Shown here piece by piece: positions 8,063 to 16,990 of a DNA stretch of 42,491 nt. Under the pieces are notes generated by a model that saw nothing but the letters and a program-made list of their open reading frames with translations, had not been told where the DNA came from and did no database searches. This stretch comes from CAYXVJ01 sp050309435 (GTDB lineage Bacteria > Bacillota > Clostridia > Saccharofermentanales > Fastidiosipilaceae), in NCBI GenBank assembly GCA_050309435.1, contig JBNRMJ010000029.1, forward strand, positions 1 through 42,491, written 5' to 3'. Each line of letters begins with the position of its first letter. Within the stretch, counting starts at the first letter, position 1. The position numbers and the translations under genes are program-made.

Positions 8063-8987
8063 TCAAGTCAGAGAAAATCTGCTGGAAGTCGAGAATCTGA
8101 AGCAGCATTTTCGGCTCAGTCGCCACTTCCTGGTGAAAGCGGTCGACGGCGTTTCCTTCAAGATCAAAAAGGGTGAAACCTACGGTCTGGTCGGTGAATC
8201 CGGCAGCGGCAAGTCTACGATCGGCCGTTCCTTGATTCGACTGTACGACCCCACGGACGGCGTGATCCGTTTCAAGGGTCATGATATTTCGGGTAAACTC
8301 GATCATGCAGCTAGAAGAGAACTTCGCACGTCGATGCAGATGATTTTCCAGGATCCGATGGCCAGTTTAAACCCTCGCATGATGGTTTTGGATATCGTGG
8401 CGAAGGGTTTGGATATTCATAAGCTCTACAGTTCAAAAGAAGAACGCGAAGAAAAAGCACTTGATATTCTGGAGCGAGTCGGTTTATCCAGGCAGTTTGC
8501 CACCCGCTATCCGCATCAGTTTTCCGGTGGCCAAAGGCAGCGCATCGGTATTGCCAGAGCCTTGGTCATGAATCCGGATCTCGTAATCGCAGACGAAGCT
8601 ATCAGCGCGCTGGACGTGTCGATCCAGGCACAGATCGTGAATTTGATGAAAGCTATACAGGAAGAACGCCAACTCGCGTATCTCTTCATCGCTCACGACT
8701 TGTCCATGGTCAAATATATCAGTGATCGTATCGGAGTTTTACATCTGGGACATTTACTGGAAACAGGAACGACCGAAGAAATCTTCGAGCGTCCTTTGCA
8801 CCCTTATACGAAATCCTTGATTTCTGCCATACCGCATCCGAATCCTCTGGTAGAAAAGAAAAGGACCGCTGTTTCGTATAACTACGAAACAAGCGGTCTG
8901 GATTATAACGCCGGCCAAATGCATCATGTAGGCGGCGAACATTATGTACTGGGTACTCCCCGGGATCTAGATAGCTGGCTCTCTTGA
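8049..8987 (+). CDS. oppF: Oligopeptide ABC transporter, ATPase subunit OppF
   Basis: This is the second ATPase of the importer, 312 residues. It has Walker A G-E-S-G-S-G-K-S at 49-56, F-Q-D-P-M-A-S Q-loop, signature F-S-G-G-Q-R-Q-R, Walker B L-V-I-A-D-E-A and D-loop S-A-L-D. The proline that usually follows D-E in Walker B is alanine here, as in many OppF proteins. The start overlaps oppD by 14 bases, with GGAAGGAG upstream, so translation is coupled. The C-terminal tail (Y-N-Y-E-T-S, then H-H-V-G-G-E-H-Y-V) has no cysteine motif. The stop lies inside the 3' end of the opposing nitroreductase gene: the two genes share 21 bp tail to tail, with no terminator between them. Confidence 0.95.
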   Translation: MQSNNQVRENLLEVENLKQHFRLSRHFLVKAVDGVSFKIKKGETYGLVGESGSGKSTIGRSLIRLYDPTDGVIRFKGHDISGKLDHAARRELRTSMQMIFQDPMASLNPRMMVLDIVAKGLDIHKLYSSKEEREEKALDILERVGLSRQFATRYPHQFSGGQRQRIGIARALVMNPDLVIADEAISALDVSIQAQIVNLMKAIQEERQLAYLFIAHDLSMVKYISDRIGVLHLGHLLETGTTEEIFERPLHPYTKSLISAIPHPNPLVEKKRTAVSYNYETSGLDYNAGQMHHVGGEHYVLGTPRDLDSWLS

Positions 8988-9758
8988 CGACAGTTGCCTT
9001 CCGACAGCGGCGGCGTAGACGAGAAATTCGTCTTCTCCGTCGACTCCGAGGAAGGCATCTGCTTTTTCCTGGTCGTAAGCAGCCATCACGCAACAGCCGC
9101 AGCCAATGGACTCGGCAGCCAGGTAGAGATTCTGAGCAACATGTCCGGCATCGATCAAGATAACCCGCCAGCTGGCCTGGGCATAACGCCACTCGGTGCG
9201 ATAAGGCAGCGAGGTCCACAAGAAGGTAACGGCCGATCGGCCGGGAAAACCCTGCTCCAGGGTGGCTTCTTCAAGCGCTTCAAGTGGATTTTCAGGCGAA
9301 GGCAGCGGCAGGAGACCGTGTTCCAATGGCAGATAACGATAGAGGCCGGGCGTGATGCCTTCGACATTCAAGATAGCCAGATAGGTCTCGAGGCTGTGAC
9401 GATTCCCTGCGGAAGGTACGTTTCTCAGAACCCGTCCGTTGGGGCTGACATGACGCACGCCTGCCGTGGCCCAGAGCAGGTATGAGAGTTCATCGAAGCC
9501 CAGGCTTTCTTTGGCGAAGGAGCGTCTGCTCATGCGGCGCCCGATGGCATCCCGGACGGAAAGATTCCCGCCAAGCTCCGTTTCTTGGACAGCCCGTAAG
9601 GGAATCACAGAAGCCGGATCATCGATAGCTTTCTCGATCGGCGGCATGGGGACGCCCAGTGCCTGATCCGTGAACTCGAAATAGGTTTCCATGCGGATTT
9701 GATCTTTCGCATAATAGCGCAAAAACTTAATATCGTCCTTATCTCTGGGATCTCTCAT
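8967..9758 (-). CDS. SagB-type nitroreductase-family dehydrogenase
   Basis: The product has 263 residues and is an FMN-dependent nitroreductase-fold protein. The N-terminal F-L-R-Y-Y-A and the R-R-S-R/S-R-x-F block (here S-V-R-D-A-I-G-R-R-M-S-R-R-S-F) are typical, as are L-S-Y-L-L-W-A-T-A-G-V-R, P-S-A-G-N-R-H and L-E-T-Y. The closing part has the G-H-V-A-Q-N-L-Y-L-A-A segment and the E-S-I-G-C-G-C turn. SagB-like enzymes oxidise azolines in RiPP clusters, but many stand-alone members exist in anaerobes. No YcaO cyclodehydratase or precursor peptide is encoded nearby, so a RiPP role is not supported. The ATG has GGAG six bases upstream. Its substrate is unknown. Confidence 0.87.
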   Translation of the reverse strand: MRDPRDKDDIKFLRYYAKDQIRMETYFEFTDQALGVPMPPIEKAIDDPASVIPLRAVQETELGGNLSVRDAIGRRMSRRSFAKESLGFDELSYLLWATAGVRHVSPNGRVLRNVPSAGNRHSLETYLAILNVEGITPGLYRYLPLEHGLLPLPSPENPLEALEEATLEQGFPGRSAVTFLWTSLPYRTEWRYAQASWRVILIDAGHVAQNLYLAAESIGCGCCVMAAYDQEKADAFLGVDGEDEFLVYAAAVGRQLSSREPAI

Positions 9759-9901
9759 TTTCAGCTCCGTTTATCGTTTGATGAGGGGTCTTTTTCTTGC
9801 TTTTTTCATTCTACCATTACGGGTCAATCCTGCCCGTGACTGGACGAAACGGGTGAAAAGAGGCACAATAAAACAAATATAATTTCGATTTGGAGACCTG
9901 T

Positions 9902-11122
9902 ATGAATCGGCATGAATTGAGAATCGCACACACGGCGGATCTGCATCTGGACAGTCCCTTTGCCCGATTGCCGGCAGAGGTTGGAGAGGTCTTGCGAGAA
10001 GAACAGAGGCTTTATCTGCCGCGTCTGGTCGAACGGTGTAAAGAAGCAGGCGTGGATCTGCTCCTGATGGCCGGCGACATTTTCGATCGTCCGGATGCGT
10101 CGCAGATTTGGATTAACCGCCTGACGTCCGCGTTGGCAGCCTTGGCACCTGTTCCGGTTTTCATCGTTCCCGGTAACCATGATCCGTACTATCCGGGATC
10201 GCTTTGGGATCGAACGGTCTGGCCGGATAACGTGCATGTCTTTAAAGAAACCCGAACGATCGTTGATCATGAGTTGAAACTTCTTATCAGCGGCAGTCCG
10301 TTTACCGCTTTACGAGAGAGAGCGCAGCTTGCTTCGGATCGTGTGTCCGCAGAAGACGATTGCATATCCGATGAGTACATAAAGATTCGTTTATTGCATG
10401 GAGAGCTGGTCTCCGGCAGCGGCAGTGCTTCCAATTACAATCCGATCAGCGAGCGGGATCCAGCTTTCGATCATTTCGATTATGTCGCTTTGGGTCATGT
10501 TCACCTGCACAATCAACTGAGGCGGGATAACGCCAGAGGAACCGTCATTCGTTATTCCGGATGTCCTCAGGGCCGCGGCTTCGACGAAACAGGGGACAAG
10601 GGATTCTGGATCGAGACGATCAGTAGAGTCAATGACTATACCGGTAAATGGCGCAGTGAACACGAGAGCCGTTTTATTTCCCTGGAAACCAGACGTTTCC
10701 TGATCGAAAAGATCGAAGTCGGCGGAATCGAGAGTAACAGGGAACTGGAAGCGTATCTGCTCGGTGAACTGGAGAGCCTGAGTGATCGCTACGGCGGGCA
10801 GACACTGCGGAAAGCCTGCCTGCGACTGATATTGAGCGGTCGTTACGGCAGAGATGTTTTAATTGATCCGGATTCGCTGAGAGATATAGCCACGGGATAT
10901 GGTATGGCTTATGTCGAAATTCGCGACGAGACCGTTCCCGACTGGCCGCTGGACCGCCTTCGCGAAGAAAACGGCTTTTACGGCATTTTGATCCGGGCTT
11001 ACGACGACGAGCGCTCCGAAATCGAGCGGTCACGCTTAAGCCAGGATGAAAAGGAGAGGAAGCTATTGCTCCTGGATACGGCTTTGAATCATATTTTGGA
11101 AGCGGGGGATAAGACGAGATGA
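9902..11122 (+). CDS. DNA repair exonuclease, SbcD/YhaO-type metallophosphoesterase
   Basis: This 406-residue protein has the calcineurin-like phosphoesterase motifs in order: D-L-H near residue 13, G-D-I-F-D, G-N-H-D, L-L-H-G-E and G-H-V-H. These bind two Mn ions in the Mre11/SbcD family of double-strand end nucleases. The C-terminal third is divergent and would contact the partner ATPase. The start is ATG 9902, since GGAG at 9892-9895 is correctly spaced; an in-frame TTG at 9890 would overlap that site. Its stop overlaps the start of the next gene in ATGA, so the pair is made together. It resembles B. subtilis YhaO more than the short SbcD. Exact DNA substrate is not deducible. Confidence 0.9.
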   Translation: MNRHELRIAHTADLHLDSPFARLPAEVGEVLREEQRLYLPRLVERCKEAGVDLLLMAGDIFDRPDASQIWINRLTSALAALAPVPVFIVPGNHDPYYPGSLWDRTVWPDNVHVFKETRTIVDHELKLLISGSPFTALRERAQLASDRVSAEDDCISDEYIKIRLLHGELVSGSGSASNYNPISERDPAFDHFDYVALGHVHLHNQLRRDNARGTVIRYSGCPQGRGFDETGDKGFWIETISRVNDYTGKWRSEHESRFISLETRRFLIEKIEVGGIESNRELEAYLLGELESLSDRYGGQTLRKACLRLILSGRYGRDVLIDPDSLRDIATGYGMAYVEIRDETVPDWPLDRLREENGFYGILIRAYDDERSEIERSRLSQDEKERKLLLLDTALNHILEAGDKTR

Positions 11123-14100
11123 AGATCGAATCGATTCATATCGACGGTTTTGGTAAACTGGTGAATTATGACTGGTCGCCCCGGGCAGGCGTCAATGTGG
11201 TTTATGGTTCCAACGAAGCAGGAAAAAGCACCCTCTTGAATTTCATTCGTGCCATGTTTTATGGTTTGAACGAACGCAAACAAGCGGATCTGAAGGCGGA
11301 TACCAGACGCCGTTACCTGCCCTGGGGAAATCACGACAATTACGGCGGCAGTATTGTCTTTATTCACGATGGGATTCGCTACCGTATCAACCGTAGTTTC
11401 GGTGAACAAAAACGCTTCGACAAGCTGCAGTTGCTTCGCGAAGATGGCGGCAGCGAGATAGCACTGCCGAAAAATGCGGAACCCGGCGCTTATTTACTCT
11501 CAGTTAGCGAAGACGAATTCATCAATACGGTTTTTATTGCTCAGATGCAGAGCGTTATGAAAGAAAGCCGCGATATTCAGAGCAAGCTTATGTCGCTGAC
11601 GAGCGGAACCGGCCCGGATATTTCTCCTGCCGAGATGATTCAAACTCTAAAAGAGCAAGCCAAAGAACTGCAGAAAAACAGTGCCAACAGCCGGGATCGA
11701 ATCCTTCTGGCCCGTATCGGCGAGCGAGAGGAAGCCTTGAACCGGGCCTTCGGTGCCGAAGACCAACGCATTCGCCTGAGAGAGGAAATCGCAGCCATTG
11801 ACGCTACATTGAACCGTTATAAGGAAGACTTGGCTGCGGTGCGTACGGCTTTGCGCTGCGAGGAGGTATTCAGGCGAGAAGAAAAGCTGGCGAAGATATT
11901 CGAACTGCGAGAAAAGCTTGGCGAGGCAGATGCGAAACGAAACGAAGCACGTGCATTAGTGGGAAGAGAAAATCTTCCGGATTCGGCCGTGATGGCGGAA
12001 GCCGAGCGAATCTTACGCGAATGGACGGAGATAGAGACTCAAATGTCTTTATTGAAGCGTCAGACAGAGCAAGCCGGAAGCGAACTCGCAAGCTACGAGG
12101 AAGAAGCAGAACTGATCGCCGAACAAAGTGCTCTGGAAACACTTGCAGTCAGAATTCAAGCAGCAGAGAAACTGCAGCGAGAGATTAATGAAGAACAAGA
12201 GCGTTCCAAGCGGGCCTTCGACGAGAACCTGCGCGCTCATATCAAGAATCTCGATGATATCCGACATGAGATCGAGAAGCTTCAGAAGAGTCTGGAGCTT
12301 GAAAGAACGAAACAAGATGCCGAGCTGGCCAGGCTGGAAAATCGTCTGGCCGAGATTCGTCGCATCAAAGATGCTGCTTTAACTGCGTATCTTGATGACT
12401 TCAAGGCTTCCGGCGACAAACTGAGCGGTCTCGAGCGCCGCATGACGGAACTTCAGGATCGCCTGGCTGAAATTGACTCGGAGATAAATAAGCAAAAGGC
12501 ACTGGCCGAAAAAGCACAGCAGGAGGCGGATGCTTCTACCGGACGTGCCGGCGAGGCAGAGAAAAAAGCAGAAGCCGCCCGATCGAAATTACTCGAGTTG
12601 CCGAGCGAAGTAACAGCTAAGCGTAAATCTTCGAAAACAACTCTTATTTTGGCTTTGGCATTGTTTGTGGCATCCCTTATCTTACTCGTTATGGGAAAAG
12701 GCATCGTCCAGACAGCAGGTATCGTTCTACTCTTACTTTCGATCATCGTTGGAGTTATGGGGTTCCTCGGACCGAAACGCATCCAAAAAGAAATCGACGA
12801 AGCAAATCAGAGCAGAAGCGAATTCGAAGCTATCCTCGCTATGCAGGAAGATCTTCTGATAAATGCCCGTGAGCAGCGAAACGAGGCTTTAGGCAGGAGA
12901 GACGGCTGCCTTGATCAGATCAAATATTACGAAGAAAGAAAATTGCCTGTCTTAAACACGCTTAATGGAGTGAGTGACGCTATTACGGATATGCGTAGCC
13001 GCATTACTGAGTTGAAGGCGGTGAATCAAGAAGACCTGGTCGCAGCCTATATCGAGGACGAAAAGGTTGTCGAAGAGAATATTTTAACACTGCGCCGGAA
13101 CAGGGAAGAGCAGGAAGATCTATACCGCGAGCAGATAAGAGAACAAGAAGCGAAAGCCCGAGAGCTTCAAAGCTTGATCGAGTCTCTGGAATACCGCGCG
13201 GATGATCTTTTAATGGAGAAAACAGCATGCCTGGACAGGGAAAAAACAGAACTCGACAACTTGCTTACCGAGCGTGAAATCTCGGATCCGGATCGTCTGG
13301 CTGCTCTTCGTGACGAGATCGCAGAGCGTCTGACGAGCCGAAACGGACTGGTAAATCGCATCGACCGGCTTAAGCAGGAATATCTGCTTCTGGACGAAAG
13401 ACGCCTGAAAATACAAGAGGCATTTACCTCTCATATCGGTGATTTACTGAAGGCGGATACTACTGCAACGGCGCGGGAAGGTCTGGACTGTTTAACAGAA
13501 AAACTTCAAATCTATTCCGAAGCCCGGCGCGATTACAGCCGCTTAGCGGAGCAGGAAGCGGATATCAGAAGACCGTATTCGATAGAGGAATTGCCGAAAA
13601 TACAAGAAGAAATCAGAAACTGGCTTGCGGAGCATCAGGAAGAAGCTAATGTTTTCAGGGAGTATGGAGCCGAAGCATTAAAGGATCAGGAAGCAGAATT
13701 GCTCGAGCGGGAACGCATGGCCGTCCGTGAGCGAGGCGCGAAAGAAAATGACTTGAGGCGTCTGGAAGAAAATATCGTATTGCCGCCGGACATCGAACGA
13801 GAAATCGCCGATCTGCGTGCCGAATACGACGATCTGCTCTTTCAGGTCGAGGCATACAATAAAGCCATTAAAATGATCGAAACCAGTGACGAAGAAGTAC
13901 GAAAATCTTTCGGTCCGCTGATCGATGCGAAAACCAGAGACTACCTCGAGCGCCTGACCGGAGAGCGAAGTTCGCAGTTGAAAGTCAGCAGTAACTTCGA
14001 CGTGAATCTGGCTTCCAACGGCAGTATCTTGTATGAAGGAAACTACTACAGCGAAGGTAAGATCGACCAGATCTATCTGGCCCTTCGCCTGGCGGTCGGC

Positions 14101-14325
14101 GAATCGATATACGATCCGAACGGGAATTTACCTTTCTTCTATGACGATATACTGGTTCAGTATGACAAGAAGAGAAGCGAACGTACCTTTGATTTTCTTA
14201 TCCAACATAGTAATGAGCAAGATCGGCAGATCTTCTTTATTACCTGTCACGAGCACCTCTGCGATTTAGCGAAAAGAAAATACGAGCTGGAGATTCATTC
14301 GTTGAACCCGGAACTGGTCTCGTGA
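11119..14325 (+). CDS. SbcC/YhaN-type AAA ATPase with long coiled coils and a membrane-segment pair
   Basis: The product has 1068 residues in the SMC/Rad50 layout. An N-terminal half-ATPase carries Walker A G-S-N-E-A-G-K-S-T at 30-38 and a Q-loop at V-F-I-A-Q-M-Q. It is followed by about 850 residues of Glu/Lys/Arg-rich coiled coil and a C-terminal half-ATPase with Y-S-E-G-K-I-D-Q-I-Y-L-A-L-R-L-A-V and Walker B P-F-F-Y-D-D-I. In the middle, residues about 506-546, two strongly hydrophobic stretches separated by M-G-K-G form a likely membrane hairpin, as described for YhaN-like proteins. This would tether the head-coil complex to the membrane. It lacks the CxxC zinc hook of Rad50. It is coupled by a 4-base overlap to the nuclease gene and likely acts with it in DNA-end processing. 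Confidence 0.9.
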   Translation: MKIESIHIDGFGKLVNYDWSPRAGVNVVYGSNEAGKSTLLNFIRAMFYGLNERKQADLKADTRRRYLPWGNHDNYGGSIVFIHDGIRYRINRSFGEQKRFDKLQLLREDGGSEIALPKNAEPGAYLLSVSEDEFINTVFIAQMQSVMKESRDIQSKLMSLTSGTGPDISPAEMIQTLKEQAKELQKNSANSRDRILLARIGEREEALNRAFGAEDQRIRLREEIAAIDATLNRYKEDLAAVRTALRCEEVFRREEKLAKIFELREKLGEADAKRNEARALVGRENLPDSAVMAEAERILREWTEIETQMSLLKRQTEQAGSELASYEEEAELIAEQSALETLAVRIQAAEKLQREINEEQERSKRAFDENLRAHIKNLDDIRHEIEKLQKSLELERTKQDAELARLENRLAEIRRIKDAALTAYLDDFKASGDKLSGLERRMTELQDRLAEIDSEINKQKALAEKAQQEADASTGRAGEAEKKAEAARSKLLELPSEVTAKRKSSKTTLILALALFVASLILLVMGKGIVQTAGIVLLLLSIIVGVMGFLGPKRIQKEIDEANQSRSEFEAILAMQEDLLINAREQRNEALGRRDGCLDQIKYYEERKLPVLNTLNGVSDAITDMRSRITELKAVNQEDLVAAYIEDEKVVEENILTLRRNREEQEDLYREQIREQEAKARELQSLIESLEYRADDLLMEKTACLDREKTELDNLLTEREISDPDRLAALRDEIAERLTSRNGLVNRIDRLKQEYLLLDERRLKIQEAFTSHIGDLLKADTTATAREGLDCLTEKLQIYSEARRDYSRLAEQEADIRRPYSIEELPKIQEEIRNWLAEHQEEANVFREYGAEALKDQEAELLERERMAVRERGAKENDLRRLEENIVLPPDIEREIADLRAEYDDLLFQVEAYNKAIKMIETSDEEVRKSFGPLIDAKTRDYLERLTGERSSQLKVSSNFDVNLASNGSILYEGNYYSEGKIDQIYLALRLAVGESIYDPNGNLPFFYDDILVQYDKKRSERTFDFLIQHSNEQDRQIFFITCHEHLCDLAKRKYELEIHSLNPELVS

Positions 14326-14397
14326 TTAAAATCGGCTATACTAGTACAGAGGGCAGAATGACTGCCCGCGATTATATCCATCTATTAGGAGGTCATC

Positions 14398-15375
14398 ATG
14401 ATCCGAATCGGAATGCTAAGTAAGTGGCATGTTCACGCCGGTGACTATGCGAAGCAAGTAAAAGAAAGTAATAATGCCGTCATTACGGCGGTTTGGGACG
14501 ACAACGGAGAACGCGGAAAAGCCTGGGCAGAAGAACTGGGCGTAGATTTCGAAGCGGATCTGGATCGTTTTTTAGCCCGCGAAGATATCGATGCGGTTAT
14601 CTGCGACACAGCCACGGTGGCTCATAAAGAAGTGTTGGTTAAGGCGGCTAAAGCAGGCAAGCATATCTTTACCGAGAAGGTTCTGGCCACGACGGTCGAG
14701 GACTGCGAAACGATTTCCGCGGCCATTCGCGAAAACAAGGTGAAGTTCGCGATTTCCTTCCCGCAGTTAAGCTTCTCCGATGTGCAGGCGGCTCACGAGC
14801 TGGTTAACAGCGGTGCTTTGGGCCGGGTTTCCTCGCTTCGTATGCGTAATGCCCATGCCGGACTGGTGCAGGGCTGGCTGCCCGAATACTGGATGAGAGA
14901 AGACGAGGCCGGCGGCGGTGCACTCATGGACCTGGGTGCGCATCCCGTTTACCTGGCCAACAGTCTGCTTGGCGAGCCCAAGCGTGTTTCGGCCGTGATG
15001 GGAACTCCCCTAGGCAGCGAAACGGACGAAGTTGCCACCGTTCTAGTCGAGTATGAAAATGGTAAAGCGGCTGTTCTCGAAACCAGCCTGATTTCCTGGA
15101 ATTCGCCTCGTCTGCTGGAACTCTATGGTACGGAAGGCAGTTTCGTGTCCTTCAATGACAAGGTCACGGTGAATCTGAAATCCGATGACCAAAGCGAGTA
15201 CAAGACAATCGATCTGCCCGAGCGAAGTGAAATGCCTTTGACCGTTTTTCTGGCAGCCATCGCCGGTGACAGCGAAGTGCCCGAAGCCTATGGCCTCGAT
15301 GCCGCTACCAAACTGACGAAAGTCGTTGTCGCCGCCTACGAGTCCGTGAAGAACGGCAGCTTCGTCGAACTCTAA
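14398..15375 (+). CDS. Gfo/Idh/MocA family NAD(P)-dependent oxidoreductase
   Basis: This 325-residue protein has an N-terminal Rossmann domain and a C-terminal alpha/beta domain of the Gfo/Idh/MocA family, which oxidise or reduce sugars, inositols and related cyclic alcohols. Visible marks are the D-A-V-I-C-D-T-A-T segment, the H-K-E-V motif, the cofactor/catalytic T-E-K-V-L-A-T region (E-K-P in most members), and G-G-G-A-L-M-D-L-G-A-H-P with its catalytic-region histidine. The N-terminal glycine-rich loop is degenerate (G-M-L-S-K-W-H-V-H). AGGAGG is well placed. It lies 72 bases after the repair ATPase gene and ends at a strong bidirectional terminator. The substrate is unknown. A second family member is at 20524-21615. 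Confidence 0.88.
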   Translation: MIRIGMLSKWHVHAGDYAKQVKESNNAVITAVWDDNGERGKAWAEELGVDFEADLDRFLAREDIDAVICDTATVAHKEVLVKAAKAGKHIFTEKVLATTVEDCETISAAIRENKVKFAISFPQLSFSDVQAAHELVNSGALGRVSSLRMRNAHAGLVQGWLPEYWMREDEAGGGALMDLGAHPVYLANSLLGEPKRVSAVMGTPLGSETDEVATVLVEYENGKAAVLETSLISWNSPRLLELYGTEGSFVSFNDKVTVNLKSDDQSEYKTIDLPERSEMPLTVFLAAIAGDSEVPEAYGLDAATKLTKVVVAAYESVKNGSFVEL

Positions 15376-15395
15376 GAAAATTTAGTATCCAAAAC

Positions 15396-15444
15396 AGCTA
15401 AAGCCTTCATGAATTCGTTTAGTACGATCATGAAGGCTTTAGCT
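15396..15444. terminator. Bidirectional intrinsic terminator
   Basis: A perfect 17-bp inverted repeat (15396-15412 and 15428-15444) with a 15-base loop lies between two convergent genes, the oxidoreductase and the second MATE exporter. A-rich sequence (AAAAC) flanks the left arm and TTTG the right arm, so transcripts from either side could end here. Confidence 0.85.
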
Positions 15445-15468
15445 TTGATGAGTAATGAGATATGGCTT

Positions 15469-16869
15469 TTATACGATTGTCTCCGCTTCGGAGATATGAG
15501 GATCGCCTTCGTACTCGCCCGCCAGATTTTTAAGCCAGGTGCGTTTTTTCAGTAAGGTCAGCGAACAAACGATCTTGATGATGTCGGTGAGCTGCCCCGC
15601 GATATAAACGTAAGGTGCCGGAAGATCCGTCAGGTAAGCGATAGCAGCGACTGTCGGGATGTTAACCAGCATCATAAAGCCGGTATCCAGGATGAGTGTT
15701 CGCTTCATGTCTCCGCCGGCACGCAAGATGAAATAGGTTTCGGTATTGATCATGTAGACCCATAGGAAGAGGGCTTGAACGCGAATGAAGGTCGCGGCCA
15801 TCTGCTTTATATGGAGATCCACTTCATATAAATGAGGCGTCAACCATGAAAGGATAAACATGATGCTGCCAAAGACAAAGGCTAAAGCGATGCTGAAACG
15901 CAAGATACGATAGGCATTGGTCTCTGCTTCTTTGAGATTGTTACTGCCCAGCGGCTGCGAAACAAAAACAGAGGTGGCTGCGGCCATGCCGCCAAACAAG
16001 ACAAAGAAGAGGTCGGCTGTTGTTCCGGCCATGGAGATTGCGGTCTGAACTTCCGCGCCTCTCGTTCCGTAAAATTTGTAGAGTAAAGCCAGACCGAGCG
16101 CGAAACCGATCTCGTTTAGCATAAGCGGCAGACTCTTCTTGGTGATCGAAGAGACAAGACGCTTCGGAATCTTAAAGATATCGTTAACCTTCGTACGAAA
16201 CGGGAAGCTCGTGCGATATAACGCGATCATCAGTAAAATCAGCTCCAGAAAACGGGCAATCAAGGTGCCTAGCGCAGCTCCCAGAACGCCAAGTCGGGGA
16301 AAGCCCAGGAGTCCGAAAATCAAAAGATAGTTGAAAATGCCGTTGATTATAACGGTTACGATACTGATCTTCAAGGGTAGTTTCGTTTCGCCTACCGCCC
16401 GAATTGCTCCGGTTGTTGCCATGCTGATGGCTTGTGGAATGAAAGTCAAAGCGGCAACATAAATGTACTTCATAGCCGCATCGACGAGTTCGGGATCATC
16501 GTTAAAGAAACGGATGATGGTTCTCGGCATGATAAACGCAGCCAGCAGGAACGGCATAAAAGAGAGTAAAGAAGCGATAATCGCATAGCGGTAGGACTGC
16601 TGCATGGCAGACTTATTTTTTGATCCGTAGAATTGTGCGACAAAAATGGACGCCGCGGTAGATGTACCGAGCATCGCGAAGAATCCGATCATAAAGAAAC
16701 GGTTGACCGTGGCCACGCCGCTGATGGCATAGTTACCCAGCTGGCCGACCATCAGGTTATCCAGTAAGTTAACGAAGCTTGTGATCAATTGCTGCAGCAT
16801 CATGGGCACGGCAATAGCAAGCAGGGAGCGGACAAACTTAGGCCCTCCGAAAAGTGATGTTTTCTGCAT
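15469..16869 (-). CDS. MATE family efflux transporter
   Basis: This 466-residue protein has twelve predicted membrane segments and belongs to the MATE exporters. Recognisable features are the opening A-V-P-M-M-L-Q-Q-L-I-T-S-F-V-N-L-L-D-N-L-M-V-G, typical of the clostridial branch, and the F-V-A-Q-F-Y-G-S-K-N segment after the second helix. The start is ATG 16869 because GAGG sits six bases upstream; ATG 16881 has no binding site. It is only distantly similar to the MATE protein at 189-1574, so it is not a recent duplicate. It diverges from the gene at 16991 across 121 bases that contain a near-perfect palindrome centred on CTTAAG (16947-16963). Substrate unknown. Confidence 0.93.
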   Translation of the reverse strand: MQKTSLFGGPKFVRSLLAIAVPMMLQQLITSFVNLLDNLMVGQLGNYAISGVATVNRFFMIGFFAMLGTSTAASIFVAQFYGSKNKSAMQQSYRYAIIASLLSFMPFLLAAFIMPRTIIRFFNDDPELVDAAMKYIYVAALTFIPQAISMATTGAIRAVGETKLPLKISIVTVIINGIFNYLLIFGLLGFPRLGVLGAALGTLIARFLELILLMIALYRTSFPFRTKVNDIFKIPKRLVSSITKKSLPLMLNEIGFALGLALLYKFYGTRGAEVQTAISMAGTTADLFFVLFGGMAAATSVFVSQPLGSNNLKEAETNAYRILRFSIALAFVFGSIMFILSWLTPHLYEVDLHIKQMAATFIRVQALFLWVYMINTETYFILRAGGDMKRTLILDTGFMMLVNIPTVAAIAYLTDLPAPYVYIAGQLTDIIKIVCSLTLLKKRTWLKNLAGEYEGDPHISEAETIV

Positions 16870-16990
16870 CTGTAACCTCATGTCATAATGGAATAGCTAA
16901 GACTTAATCCTACAGAAGATAGATAAAATTGCAATATGACAGCTTGGCGAACTTAAGTTTCGCACCGTACGATAAGAAGGAAGACGAATA

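Noticed and set aside
8967..9758. RiPP (thiazole/oxazole peptide) cluster around the SagB-type gene
   Set aside because: No YcaO, precursor peptide, leader peptidase or dedicated exporter is encoded nearby.
9902..14325. Two-gene nuclease/ATPase pair as an anti-phage defence system
   Set aside because: Motifs and arrangement match the widespread YhaO/YhaN repair pair, and the surroundings are not a defence island.
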